Of a DNA stretch of 64,000 nt, positions 7,050 to 16,245 are shown piece after piece (the stretch's first letter is position 1; each line of letters opens with the position of its first letter). The DNA is from CALUOB01 sp944322305. GTDB lineage: Bacteria > Actinomycetota > Coriobacteriia > Coriobacteriales > Coriobacteriaceae. Below the pieces are notes generated by a model. It saw only the letters and a list, made by a program, of their open reading frames with translations, ran no database searches and had not been told where the DNA came from. The stretch spans positions 124,001 to 188,000 of the forward strand of contig OZ007031.1 of assembly GCA_963931605.1 (NCBI GenBank), written 5' to 3'. A program made the position numbers and the translations under genes.

Positions 7050-9416
7050 GTGGCAGATCAAACCGACCAGGTATCCGAGAACATCACGAATCCCGCTCCT
7101 GCGCAACCGGCGCCGGAGCCGGCGGCCCCGAGCGCACCGGCCGAGACCGCTCCTGCCGCGCAGCCGGCGGGGGAGGGCGCGCAGACGGCAGCCGAAGAGG
7201 CTCCCGCCCAGCCCGCGCCGCGCCGTCGCGGCCGTCCGCGCAAGCGCCCGGCCGAGGGCGAGGAGGCGCCGGCTGAGGAGCGCCCGCGCCGCCGCGGCCG
7301 CCCGCGCAAGGCCGACGCCGCCCCTTCCGAGGAGGCGGCGCCCCTGACGGCCGAGGTCATGCAGGCCCGCGCGCTTGCGCAGATCTCGCAGGCCGCCGTG
7401 GTGCGCGCCGAGCGCCGCGCCGAGGAGGAGCGCGCCGCCCTGCTCGAGGGTGCCGAGCTCCCTGCGCCGCGCCGCCGCGGCCGCCCGCGCAAAACGGCCG
7501 CACCCGCGCAGGCTGACGCCGCGCAGCTCTCCTTCGACGTAGCCTCCGCGCCGGTTTCCGCACCGGCGGAGGGCGCCTCCGACGCCGCCCCGGCGCCTGC
7601 GGAGGAGACGCCGCGTCCGCAGCGCCGCCGCGGCCGCAAGTCGAAGGCGCAGCTCGCCGCCGAGGCCGAGGAACGCGCCCGCGCCGCAGCCGAGGCCGCA
7701 GGCGCCGCCCTCGCCGGCGACCTTCCCGCAGAGGGTGCCCCTGCGCCCGCGCAGGACGCGCCGGCACCCGCGAGCGCAGAGGCACCCGAGGCGCCTGAGG
7801 CCGCCAAGCCGGCCCGCCGCCGCGGCCGCCCGCGCAAAAACGCCAAGGAGGCCACCGAGGCCGCATCGGCAGACACCGCCGCTGACGAGTCTGAGGCAGC
7901 GGAGGCGCACGCCGTTGCGGACAAGCGCGACAAGCACACCCGCGCCGAGAAGCGCGACCGCGCCGCCAAGGGCGCCGAGGCTAACGAGGGCCAGCAGCGC
8001 GAGGGGCGCCGCTCCCATACGCAGCGTCGCGACGAGCGCTCCGCGGGCCAGAACCGCGACAACCGCGGCAAGAACGACCAGCGCAACCTGCGCAACCAGA
8101 ACCGCCAGGGCAAGCGCAACCGCTACAACATGCCCACCGAGCCCACGCTCTCGCGCGACGAGTGCGCCGCGATGAAGGTCGCCGAGCTGCGCGAGCGCGG
8201 CGCCGAGCTCGGGCTCGAGGTCGCCGGCGTGAAGAAGGCCGAGCTTGTCGACCTGGTGTACGAGGCGGCCGCCCGCGCCGAGGGCTTCCGCGAGGTAGCG
8301 GGCATCCTCGAGATCGGCAACGAGGGCTTCGGCCACCTGCGCGTGAAGGGCTACCTGCCCAGCCGCGACGACATCTTCGTGTCGGCCAACCTCGTGCGCG
8401 CCGCCGGCCTCCGTCCCGGCGACTACGTGACCGGCACCTCGCGCCCGGCGCGCCCCGGCGACAAATACCCCGGCCTCGCCAAGATCGAGTCCGTGAACGG
8501 CGCCGACCCCGACGCCGCGCGCCACCGTCCCAAGTTCTCCGAGCTCACGCCCATCTTCCCCAACGAGCGCCTCAGGATGGAGCACGGCCGCGACTCCATC
8601 ACCGGCCGCGCGATCGACATCGTGAGCCCCATCGGCAAGGGCCAGCGCGGCCTGATCGTCTCGCCGCCCAAGGCCGGCAAGACCACCGTGCTCAAGCACA
8701 TCTGCCAGTCCATCGCCGCCAACAACCCCGAGGTGCACCTCATCTGCCTTCTGGTGGACGAGCGCCCCGAAGAGGTCACCGACATGCAGCGCTCCATCAA
8801 GGGCGAGGTCGTGGCCTCCACCTTCGACATGCCGGCCGACAACCACACGCGCGTCTCCGAGCTCGTGATCGAGCACGCCAAGCGCCTCGTGGAGATGGGC
8901 GGGGACGTGGTGGTGGTTCTCGACTCCATCACGCGCCTGGCGCGCGCCTACAACCTGGCCGCACCCGCTTCGGGCCGCATCCTCTCCGGCGGCGTTGACT
9001 CCGCGGCGCTCTACCCGCCCAAGAAGTTCCTCGGCGCCGCCCGCAACATCGAGAACGGCGGCTCGCTCACGATCCTCGCCTCGGCGCTCGTGGAGACCGG
9101 CTCCAAGATGGACGAGGTCATCTTCGAGGAGTTCAAGGGCACCGGCAACATGGAGCTCAAGCTCGACCGCGACCTGGCCGACCGCCGCGTGTTCCCCGCC
9201 ATCGACCCGGTGGCCTCGGGCACGCGCAACGAGGACCTGCTGATCGAGGAGAACATGCGCCCGTTCGTGTGGGGCATCCGCCGGGTGCTCGCCAACATGA
9301 ACAACACCGAGCGCGCGGCTGCGGCCTTCATCAAGGGCCTCAAAAGTACGAACACCAACGAGGAGTTCCTCATCCGCTCGGCCAAGCGCGCGGCCGATCG
9401 CCCCGAGATGCTGTAA
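7050..9416 (+). CDS. rho: Transcription termination factor Rho with AT-hook-rich N-terminal extension
   Basis: Hexameric RNA-dependent ATPase that ends transcription. From GTG 7050 (behind GGAGAAAG) it is 788 residues, far longer than the 420 of E. coli Rho. Residues 1-360 are disordered, rich in Ala, Pro, Glu and Arg, with RRRGRPRK repeated near residues 58, 80, 141 and 256 and RRRGRKSK near 192; then an Arg/Asn/Gln-rich stretch. The Rho N-domain and RNA-binding fold follow (MKVAELRERGAELGLEV, GFGHLRVKGYLPS), then Walker A PPKAGKTT near residue 538, VVVVLDSITRLARAYN, and the C-terminal helicase part. Actinobacterial Rho commonly carries an insertion here; the AT-hook-like repeats are notable. 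In-frame ATG codons exist upstream but lack a good ribosome site. Confidence 0.95.
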   Translation: MADQTDQVSENITNPAPAQPAPEPAAPSAPAETAPAAQPAGEGAQTAAEEAPAQPAPRRRGRPRKRPAEGEEAPAEERPRRRGRPRKADAAPSEEAAPLTAEVMQARALAQISQAAVVRAERRAEEERAALLEGAELPAPRRRGRPRKTAAPAQADAAQLSFDVASAPVSAPAEGASDAAPAPAEETPRPQRRRGRKSKAQLAAEAEERARAAAEAAGAALAGDLPAEGAPAPAQDAPAPASAEAPEAPEAAKPARRRGRPRKNAKEATEAASADTAADESEAAEAHAVADKRDKHTRAEKRDRAAKGAEANEGQQREGRRSHTQRRDERSAGQNRDNRGKNDQRNLRNQNRQGKRNRYNMPTEPTLSRDECAAMKVAELRERGAELGLEVAGVKKAELVDLVYEAAARAEGFREVAGILEIGNEGFGHLRVKGYLPSRDDIFVSANLVRAAGLRPGDYVTGTSRPARPGDKYPGLAKIESVNGADPDAARHRPKFSELTPIFPNERLRMEHGRDSITGRAIDIVSPIGKGQRGLIVSPPKAGKTTVLKHICQSIAANNPEVHLICLLVDERPEEVTDMQRSIKGEVVASTFDMPADNHTRVSELVIEHAKRLVEMGGDVVVVLDSITRLARAYNLAAPASGRILSGGVDSAALYPPKKFLGAARNIENGGSLTILASALVETGSKMDEVIFEEFKGTGNMELKLDRDLADRRVFPAIDPVASGTRNEDLLIEENMRPFVWGIRRVLANMNNTERAAAAFIKGLKSTNTNEEFLIRSAKRAADRPEML

Positions 9417-9488
9417 GGGCTCGGTAAGCGCACGGTTAAGGTGTCGGCGCGCGGCGCGTGTCTGAGCACCTGCCGGCGCGGCGTGCGG

Positions 9489-9564
9489 TATAGTTAGGCG
9501 ATCTGTAAGGCAATCTGCTCGGCGCCCGCGACGGGAACGACCCGCCGGCGGGCGTCGGGGTTTT
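9489..9564 (+). promoter_or_regulatory. Candidate -10 and leader hairpin upstream of corA
   Basis: TATAGT (9489-9494) could be a -10 for the CorA gene. About 30 bp later a hairpin, CGCCCGC (9523-9529) with GCGGGCG (9548-9554), runs into CGGGGTTTTC. It could end rho transcripts or act as a short leader attenuator. I see no recognisable magnesium riboswitch. Confidence 0.35.
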
Positions 9565-9584
9565 CAAAGGGAAAGGGGGCTCGG

Positions 9585-10556
9585 ATGATCGAGTGCTTCA
9601 AGACCGGCGCCGACGGCGCGACCAAGCGCATCGCGGAGCCGGAGGCCGGATGCTGGATCAACGTGGTTGCTCCCACGCATGAAGAGCGTGACTGGCTCGA
9701 GGACGAGGTGGGGGTGCTCCCCGAGTTCGTCCGCGCCGCCCTCGACGAGGAGGAGACCTCGCACATCGACTACGACGAGGATGTGAACCAGACCTTCGTC
9801 ATCGTCGACTACCCGAGCGCCGAGGACGTTGAGGACGTGAGCTCGCCCTCCACGCTGCAGTACACCACGCTGCCGCTCTCGGTGATCTTCCTGCCCGAGA
9901 AGGACCTGCTCGTCACTGTGAGCCTGTACGAGAACCTGGTGATCGAGGACATGGCCCGCGGCCGGGTGCGCCAGGTGGACACCCGCCTGCGCACGCGCTT
10001 TCTGCTGCTGCTTTTGCTGCGCGTCTCGCAGCGCTACCTCATCTACCTCCGTCGCATCGACCGGCTCTCCACCAAGACCGAGCGCCGCATGCACGCTTCC
10101 ATGCGCAACGAGGAGCTGCTGCAGCTGCTCTCGCTGGAGAAGTCGCTCGTGTACTTCTCGAGCTCCCTCAAGTCCGACGAGGTGACGCTCAACAAGATCA
10201 TGCACGGCCGCCTCATCAGGCTCTACGACGAGAACCAAGACCTGCTCGAAGACGTGCTTATCGAGATCCGCCAGGCCATCGAGATGACCGACATCTACTC
10301 CAACACCCTGTCGGGCACGATGGACGCCTACGCGAGCATCATCTCCAACAACCTGAACATCGTGATGAAGGTCCTCACGGTGCTCACCATCGTGATGGCC
10401 ATCCCCAACATCATCTTCGGCTTCTACGGCATGAACGTCGACCTGCCCTTCCAGGACCTGCCGTTTTTTAACAACTGGATGGCGCCCACCCTCATCACCG
10501 TGGTTGCCTGCCTGGTTACCGCGTGGATCTTCAAGAAGAAGGGCATGTGGCGCTAA
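9585..10556 (+). CDS. corA: CorA-family divalent cation (Mg2+/Co2+) transporter
   Basis: A 323-residue membrane protein. The large N-terminal cytoplasmic domain (residues 1-255) is typical of CorA, and two C-terminal helices end the protein. The first helix closes with the diagnostic selectivity motif YGMN (IIFGFYGMNVDLPF), and the tail is basic (FKKKGMWR). CorA pentamers conduct Mg2+ down its gradient. The start ATG follows AAAGGGGGCTCGG. It is downstream of rho on the same strand and convergent with the dehydrogenase gene. Confidence 0.93.
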   Translation: MIECFKTGADGATKRIAEPEAGCWINVVAPTHEERDWLEDEVGVLPEFVRAALDEEETSHIDYDEDVNQTFVIVDYPSAEDVEDVSSPSTLQYTTLPLSVIFLPEKDLLVTVSLYENLVIEDMARGRVRQVDTRLRTRFLLLLLLRVSQRYLIYLRRIDRLSTKTERRMHASMRNEELLQLLSLEKSLVYFSSSLKSDEVTLNKIMHGRLIRLYDENQDLLEDVLIEIRQAIEMTDIYSNTLSGTMDAYASIISNNLNIVMKVLTVLTIVMAIPNIIFGFYGMNVDLPFQDLPFFNNWMAPTLITVVACLVTAWIFKKKGMWR

Positions 10557-10658
10557 GCTAGCGCAGGCGCTCGTCTGCTACAGGGGACGGGCGCAGGTGG
10601 CGGGCGCTGAGCGTTCTGTCGCCCGCGCCCGTCTGCGGCGTTTGCGCGCCGCGCCGCG

Positions 10659-11441
10659 TCAGCGCATCAGGGCCTGCTCCACGGCGAGGGCTGCCCGGTA
10701 GGGGAGCAGCTTGGACGCGACGTAAAAGAGGCGCATGTCGAGCGAGGGGATGCACACGGGCTTGCCCGCGCGTGCGGCGCGCAGGGCGGCGCGGGCCACC
10801 TCGTCGGCGGGCTCGAAGCCGGTGAGGGCGGCCATGCGGTTCGCCGCGCCCGCATCGCCTGCGTGGTCGAGAAACGCGGTGCGCATGAACTTGGGGCACA
10901 CCGCGCAGGAGCGGATGTCCACCGAGGCGAGCTCGGCGTCGAGGGCGCGCGAGAAGTCCAGCACGAAGCGCTTGCACGCGCTGTAGACCGCAAGCTGGGG
11001 CTGGGGCATGAAGGCCGCCACGCTCGCGACGTTGAGGATGCGCGACCCGGGACGCATGTGGCCGAGCGCCCGGTAGGTGAGCTCCACGGGTGCGAGGGCG
11101 AGCAGGCGCACCATGCGCGCATTATCCCCGCGCGGGGCGAGCGCGAAGTCGCCGAAGGCGCCGAAGCCCGCGTTGTTGACGAGAAGCGCCACGTTGAGGC
11201 CGGGTGCCTCGTCGAAGGCGGATTCCAGCGCGTCGAACGAGGCGGGGTCGGTGAGGTCGAGCGCGAAGGTGCGCACCGGGGTGGCGCACGCGCGGGCGAG
11301 CGCTTCGAGCTTGTCCGCGCTGCGGGCCACCGCCCAGATCTCGTCGAGCGCGCCGAAGGCCCCGGCATCGAGCTGGCGGACGATCTCGCGGCCGAGCCCC
11401 GAGGAGGCTCCGGTGACCAGGGCGACGGTATGGGTGCGCAT
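10659..11441 (-). CDS. Short-chain dehydrogenase/reductase (SDR)
   Basis: A classical SDR of 260 residues that should oxidise or reduce an alcohol/carbonyl substrate with NAD(P)H. The Rossmann motif TGASSGLG is at residues 10-17, NNAGFGAFG marks the central strand, the catalytic Ser lies in LNVASVAAF and the YxxxK motif is YSACK. The start ATG is chosen because AAGGAGCACCC precedes it; the open frame extends far upstream but that part is a high-GC shadow of the genes on the other strand. Substrate is unknown. Confidence 0.88.
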   Translation of the reverse strand: MRTHTVALVTGASSGLGREIVRQLDAGAFGALDEIWAVARSADKLEALARACATPVRTFALDLTDPASFDALESAFDEAPGLNVALLVNNAGFGAFGDFALAPRGDNARMVRLLALAPVELTYRALGHMRPGSRILNVASVAAFMPQPQLAVYSACKRFVLDFSRALDAELASVDIRSCAVCPKFMRTAFLDHAGDAGAANRMAALTGFEPADEVARAALRAARAGKPVCIPSLDMRLFYVASKLLPYRAALAVEQALMR

Positions 11442-11750
11442 GGGTGCTCCTTCGCTTGCGTGCGTTGCGCCCGGCGGCTGCGCGCCTTGGCGGCGGCGCG
11501 GCGGGGTGCGCGGGCGGCGTTTCCTACCCAGCCTTGTTCCCCTAAACGGCTTGGGTGAAACCGGCCAGACGCTTGCCTTTTGCTCGCCGGTTGACCATAA
11601 TGACAGTAACTCTGCACGCAGTGCGGGGTTTCGCGACGGAACACGCAGATGAAACGAACAACCATCCGTTGCCTGGGCCCGCAGGGACCCGCGCATGCTC
11701 TCATCTTCTTTCGGCGCGAACAGGCCGTGATCATGGTTGAAGGGGACGCT
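11442..11750. promoter_or_regulatory. Intergenic region with sigma-70-like promoter for the unknown membrane-protein gene
   Basis: In this 309-bp gap the only clear signal is TTGCCT (11573-11578) and CATAAT (11596-11601) with a 17-bp spacer on the plus strand, 150 bp before the next gene. Nothing else is recognised. Confidence 0.45.
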
Positions 11751-13001
11751 ATGGCGGGTACACGCTCTCATCACATAGCCGTGGCAGCTGGGTTGGCATG
11801 CGCAGGGAGCCTCGCGGTTCCGCAGACGGCGTGCGGCCTCGAGATCTCGCTCGAGGGCATCCGCACCTTCGCGGCCGGCGACCTCGCGCCGTTTGCCGTA
11901 GGCGCCGTGGTCGGCTGCGCCGTAACGAGCACCGTGGCCGCCTACCATCTGCACGCGATGGAGAAGGGCGCCTCGGCTGATGCGCGCCGCGCTGCCGCCG
12001 AGCAGGCCCTCGAGCCCGACCCGGTGCTTGCCGACGACGTCACCGCCTCCATTCCCAAGCATAAGCCCGCCCGCCGCAAGCAGCTCACCGCGCAGTTCAC
12101 CGGGCAGCTGACCGGCCAGATCACGGGCGCGCTGCGCTCGCTGCACCGCGATCCCAGCGAGGGCGTGCCGGTTATCGCGCGCGCCGGCGGGATGAGCGAG
12201 GAGGAGGCGTGGGCCGAGATCGACTCGTTCATGAGCGAAACGCCCTTCGGCTGCGATCCGGACACGTCGCACGACCTGTACGAGATCGCGCTGGCCGAGC
12301 TGGCCACCAGGCGCGGACCCGTTCCCGCCCCTGCTGCGGGTTCCGCGTCGCCGGGCATCGAGGAGGAGCGCCGGGCGGATGCCGCCGCGGCGCTGCGCAC
12401 GCTCGACTCGCTGGGCGACCTCGAGGAGCCCGAGAAGCCGGTGCCGCCGGTCCCGATTGCGCGCACGGGGCGCCCCGCGCAGGCGTCGGCGCCGCGCGCG
12501 GATGCGCCGCGGCAGCCCGCGCCGGTTGCGATGGCCGACTACTCCGGCCACGAGGACATGTGGGCCGCGGCCCTGGCGGTTTTCGAGGACGACGACGCGC
12601 CCGCGGCGCCTGCCGCGCCCGCTGCGCGCGCAGACGCCCCGGCGGCGGTTTGCGCTCGCCCCGGCGCCCAGTCGCCTGCGGACAGCACGGGCGTGTTTCT
12701 CGCTGCGGCCAAGATCGCCGCGCTGCAGACCCTGAAGCCCTCCGCGCCGGCTCAGAGCGCTGCCACCACGGCGAGCATCCCGGCGCAGCAGGTTCTTCTC
12801 GTCCCGGCGTACGCCGTGCCGGTTTCGGCGCTTGCGCCAGAGGCCCCGGCGGTTTCCGCGGCCGACCGCGTGCGTGAGATCTTCAACGAGGAGCTCGTGC
12901 GCGCCGAGGACGACCGCCGCGCCGGCGTGAGGCGGCCGCACCTGCACGTGGTGGACGGCCGCACGCAGGCGATGCCGCGCCTGACCTCGCAGATGGCGTA
13001 A
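11751..13001 (+). CDS. Hypothetical protein with N-terminal hydrophobic segments and Ala/Pro-rich linkers
   Basis: A 416-residue protein with no family I recognise. The ATG at 11751 is chosen because AAGGGGACGCT precedes it; ATGs further upstream lack a ribosome site. Residues 8-28 (signal-like, IAVAAGLACAGSLAVP) and 42-63 (APFAVGAVVGCAVTSTVAAY) are hydrophobic. The rest is charged and low-complexity, with acidic patches such as AVFEDDDAP and a basic end (RRPHLHVVDGR). It may be membrane-anchored with a cytoplasmic tail. It is followed 54 bp later by the VanZ-like gene, so the two may be co-expressed. Confidence 0.7.
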   Translation: MAGTRSHHIAVAAGLACAGSLAVPQTACGLEISLEGIRTFAAGDLAPFAVGAVVGCAVTSTVAAYHLHAMEKGASADARRAAAEQALEPDPVLADDVTASIPKHKPARRKQLTAQFTGQLTGQITGALRSLHRDPSEGVPVIARAGGMSEEEAWAEIDSFMSETPFGCDPDTSHDLYEIALAELATRRGPVPAPAAGSASPGIEEERRADAAAALRTLDSLGDLEEPEKPVPPVPIARTGRPAQASAPRADAPRQPAPVAMADYSGHEDMWAAALAVFEDDDAPAAPAAPAARADAPAAVCARPGAQSPADSTGVFLAAAKIAALQTLKPSAPAQSAATTASIPAQQVLLVPAYAVPVSALAPEAPAVSAADRVREIFNEELVRAEDDRRAGVRRPHLHVVDGRTQAMPRLTSQMA

Positions 13002-13055
13002 AGGACCGCGCGCCTGCGGCGGGAGGTTTTTCGCTGCGCGGACAGGGGGACGAAC

Positions 13056-13580
13056 ATGGTTGACAAGAACGCGTGCCGCCGCGCCTGCCGGGTCTCGTTT
13101 GCCTGGCTTGCGGTTGCGGCGCTGCTCATTTGCGTTATCTGGGGCAACTCGCTGGTGCCGGGGGAGGGCAGCGGGTCGCTTTCGCGCTACGTCACGGAGC
13201 TCGGGCAGGAGGCGTTGCGCGCGCTCGGCCTGCCGCACGCGTGGCTCACGAACTTCGTCGTGCGCAAGACGGCGCACTTCACCGAGTACCTGCTCTTGGG
13301 CGTCGTGACCATGCGCGGGTGGCGCCCGCACCTGGCAGGCGACGCCGGCGCGCGTCGCGTGCGCTGGGGTGCCGCGGTGCCCGCCGCCCTCGCCGCAGCG
13401 GCGGTTGCCGTCACCTTGGTGGCCGTCCCCTCGCTGGACGAGACCATCCAGCTTTCCGTGGCAGGGCGCTCGGGCCAGGTGACCGACGTGCTGCTCGACT
13501 GCGCGGGCGCCGCCACGGGCGTTGCGCTCACGCTTGCAGCGAGCTGGCTGCGCCGCCGGGGAGGGGCGCCGCAGCGCTGA
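13056..13580 (+). CDS. VanZ-like family membrane protein
   Basis: A 174-residue protein with four predicted membrane segments and two VanZ hallmarks: RKTAHFTEYLLLG (residues about 70-82), and DETIQLSVAGRSGQVTDVLL followed by a small-residue helix. VanZ-like proteins are linked to teicoplanin resistance in enterococci, but most members, as probably here, are of unknown cell-envelope function. The start follows GACAGGGGGACGAAC. No other van genes are nearby. Confidence 0.85.
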   Translation: MVDKNACRRACRVSFAWLAVAALLICVIWGNSLVPGEGSGSLSRYVTELGQEALRALGLPHAWLTNFVVRKTAHFTEYLLLGVVTMRGWRPHLAGDAGARRVRWGAAVPAALAAAAVAVTLVAVPSLDETIQLSVAGRSGQVTDVLLDCAGAATGVALTLAASWLRRRGGAPQR

Positions 13581-13691
13581 GGGCGTGAAGATTTCATGGC
13601 AGGGCCGCGGGCGTTTGCCTGTGGCCGGCCCGCTGCCCCAGCTTCTGGCCGCGCTCGCCGTCCGGGTGTGAGCGCGCGGCGGCAACAATGG

Positions 13692-13697
13692 TAGAAT
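13692..13697 (+). promoter_or_regulatory. Possible -10 of the phosphoketolase gene
   Basis: TAGAAT lies 88 bp before the phosphoketolase start, within GGTAGAATACC. No convincing -35 is present, so an activator or a different sigma preference may be involved. Confidence 0.3.
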
Positions 13698-13784
13698 ACC
13701 GTGCACGCATATAGGGCGATAACCGCGTGCGTCCCCGGCCGAAGGGTCGGGGTTCAAACGCGTTGCAGATCAGGAGGCGCTGAT

Positions 13785-16244
13785 ATGGGGTTTGGGGTCG
13801 GAGGAACGGCATGGCAGCGCATCGACCCATCCTCATTCGCATCCGACGACATGGTTCCCGGCGTTGAGCGCTACTGGCGCTGCGCTAACTACCTTTCTGC
13901 CGCTGAGATCTACCTGCGCGACAACGTGCTTCTGCGCGAGCCGCTTGCGCCGCAGCATCTGAAGGCGCGTATCGTGGGCCACTGGGGCACGGCTCCCGGC
14001 CTCACGTTTCTGAACGCGCACCTGAACCACCTCATCGCCGCGACCGGCCAGAGCACCTTGGTGGTGACCGGTCCCGGCCACGGCGGCAACACGGGCGCGG
14101 CGGCGGCGTTTCTCGACGGCACGCTCGCCGAGCGCTCTGGCCGCTTCGCCAACAGCGAGCAGGGCGTCGAGCAGCTGTGTCGCGCGTACTCGGCACCGGG
14201 CGAGGGCAGCCTCTCGGCCAATTTCGCCCCCGAGATCCCCGGCTCCATCCAGAAGGGCGGCGAGCTGGGCTACGCGCTCGTGCACGCCTACGGCGCCGCG
14301 CTCGACAACCCCGATCTCTTGGCCGTCGCGGTGATCGGTGACGGCGAGATGGAGACGGCCCCCACCTGCGCGAGCTGGCAGCTCGCGCGCGTGGCCAACC
14401 CCGTGACCGACGGCATGGTGCTGCCGGTCGTGCACTTGAACGGCTACAAGATCGCGACCCCGGCGCTTATCGCACGCGTGGGTGCCGAGAGCTACCGCGC
14501 GCTGTTCCGCGGCCTGGGCTTTGAGCCGGTTGAGTTCAGCGCGCCCGCCGCGGGAGAGGACGCCCTCGCGCTGCATCGGCGCTTCGCCCGGACGCTGGCC
14601 GAGGCCTACAACATGCTGTGCGCGGTGAAGGAGGCGGCGCGCGCAGGCGAGCCCGCCCCCCGCACGCCCGTGCTCATCCTCTCCACCCCCAAGGGCTGGA
14701 CCTGCCCGGAGAGCTTCGAGGGCAAGCCGCTTGCGGGCTCGTGGCGCACGCATGACGCGCCGCTTTCCGATGCGGCCGAGAACCGCGGCGCCTTTGAGGA
14801 GCTGGCAGCCTGGCTTGCCTCCTACCGCCCGCAGGAGCTTTTCGACGAGAAGGGCTCCGTGCGTCCCGAGGTGACCTCGTGGCTGCCGAAGGGGGATCTG
14901 CGCCTGGGCGCCAACCCCGCGGCGCACGGCGGCATCGGCCTGAAGCCGCTTGCGCTGCCGGCGTGCGACGCGCACGCGCCCGCCGTCGGCCACGGCGAGC
15001 CCGACGCCCCGCTCGCCTCGGCTGCGCAGACGGTTGGCGCGTATCTGGAGGACGTGGTGGCGGCAAACCGCGGCCGCTTCAGGCTCTTCAGCCCCGACGA
15101 GATGCTCTCCAACCGCCTGCAGGACGTGTTCGGCGCAACCGACCGCCAGTGGAACGCGCCGGCAGCGTCCGACCCCGCCAACGACGAGAGCCTGTCGCCT
15201 GCGGGCGCGGTGGTCGAGCTGCTCTCCGAGCACCTGATGGAAGGACTGCTCGAAGGCTACACGCTCACGGGCCGCTACGGCCTGTTCGCCACCTACGAGG
15301 CGTTCGCCCAGGTGGTGGCTTCCATGGTGGGGCAGCACTGCAAGTGGCTGAACGTCTCGGCCGCTTCGGCGCCGTGGCGCGGGGAGATCCCCTCGCTCAA
15401 CCTGCTGCTCACCAGCCACGTGTGGCGCCAGGAGCACAACGGCTTCACGCACCAGGACCCGGGCTTTGCCGACCTGCTGCTCGACAAGCGCTACGGGGAG
15501 GCCGGCCCGGTGACCGAGCTGTATTACCCGGCCGACGCCGCGATGGCGCTCGCCGTGGCGGAGCGCACGCTCGGGTCGCACGGGAAGGTGAACGGCGTGG
15601 TGCTGGGCAAGCAGCTGGCGCCGGTGTTCCTCTCGCTTCCCGAGGCGCGTGCCGAGCTCGAGCAGGGCGCGGCCGCGTGGCCGTGGGCCTCCTCGGAGAC
15701 GGGCGACGCGCCGCTCGACGTGGTGCTCGCCTGCTGCGGCGACGTGCCCACCTTCGAGCTTTTGGCGGTCGCGCGCATGCTCGCGCGCTGCGGCGTGGCG
15801 CTTCGCTTCGTCAACGTGGTCGACCTGTTCAGCCTCGGCGTGCCCGAGGCCCCCTTCGAAGAGGGCGGCTCGCTCTCCTCCTCCGCCTTTGCCGAGCTGT
15901 TCCCGGCGGGCGTGCCGGTGCTCTTTGCCTTCCACGGCTATCCCGGCACGGTAAAGCGTCTGCTGTTCGATCGCCCTGACCCCGGGCGCTTCAAGGTGTG
16001 CGGCTACCGCGAGCGCGGCGCCACCACCTCGCCGTTCGAGCTCCTGCGCATGAACGGCATGGACCGCTGGAGCCTGGCGGAGCGCGCCTGCGGGCTCGTT
16101 GCCTCGCACGAGGCGGCCAACCCGACGCGCCGCGGACAGCTCTCTCAGCTCGCCGCCCACTGCCGCGAGCGCCGTGCCGCGGCGCATGCCTACGCGCTCG
16201 AGCATGGCGACGACGACCCGGCTTTTGCGACGGGGGCGTGCTGA
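13785..16244 (+). CDS. xfp: Phosphoketolase (xylulose-5-phosphate/fructose-6-phosphate)
   Basis: Thiamine-diphosphate enzyme that splits xylulose 5-phosphate, and often fructose 6-phosphate, to acetyl phosphate plus an aldose phosphate. It is 819 residues from ATG 13785 (behind AGGAGGCGCTGAT), the normal family length. Signatures: GHWGTAPGLTFLNAHLNHLI, the TPP region AVIGDGEMETAPTCASW, the GPGHGG loop, and the C-terminal phosphoketolase domain with NLLLTSHVWRQEHNGFTHQD. It provides a route from sugar phosphates to acetate and ATP in a fermentative organism. It overlaps no gene and is followed immediately by a membrane-anchored protein. Confidence 0.96.
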   Translation: MGFGVGGTAWQRIDPSSFASDDMVPGVERYWRCANYLSAAEIYLRDNVLLREPLAPQHLKARIVGHWGTAPGLTFLNAHLNHLIAATGQSTLVVTGPGHGGNTGAAAAFLDGTLAERSGRFANSEQGVEQLCRAYSAPGEGSLSANFAPEIPGSIQKGGELGYALVHAYGAALDNPDLLAVAVIGDGEMETAPTCASWQLARVANPVTDGMVLPVVHLNGYKIATPALIARVGAESYRALFRGLGFEPVEFSAPAAGEDALALHRRFARTLAEAYNMLCAVKEAARAGEPAPRTPVLILSTPKGWTCPESFEGKPLAGSWRTHDAPLSDAAENRGAFEELAAWLASYRPQELFDEKGSVRPEVTSWLPKGDLRLGANPAAHGGIGLKPLALPACDAHAPAVGHGEPDAPLASAAQTVGAYLEDVVAANRGRFRLFSPDEMLSNRLQDVFGATDRQWNAPAASDPANDESLSPAGAVVELLSEHLMEGLLEGYTLTGRYGLFATYEAFAQVVASMVGQHCKWLNVSAASAPWRGEIPSLNLLLTSHVWRQEHNGFTHQDPGFADLLLDKRYGEAGPVTELYYPADAAMALAVAERTLGSHGKVNGVVLGKQLAPVFLSLPEARAELEQGAAAWPWASSETGDAPLDVVLACCGDVPTFELLAVARMLARCGVALRFVNVVDLFSLGVPEAPFEEGGSLSSSAFAELFPAGVPVLFAFHGYPGTVKRLLFDRPDPGRFKVCGYRERGATTSPFELLRMNGMDRWSLAERACGLVASHEAANPTRRGQLSQLAAHCRERRAAAHAYALEHGDDDPAFATGAC

Positions 16245-16245
16245 G

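Noticed and set aside
13056..13580. Glycopeptide resistance cluster
   Set aside because: Only a VanZ-like protein is present; no ligase, dehydrogenase or dipeptidase of the van type is near.
11442..13757. Long upstream extension of the dehydrogenase reading frame (to 1,032 residues)
   Set aside because: The extra part overlaps two plus-strand genes and lacks protein-like content; AAGGAGCACCC supports the ATG at 11441.
13833..16205. 790-residue open frame antisense to phosphoketolase
   Set aside because: No family signature or start signal; the plus-strand enzyme is certain.
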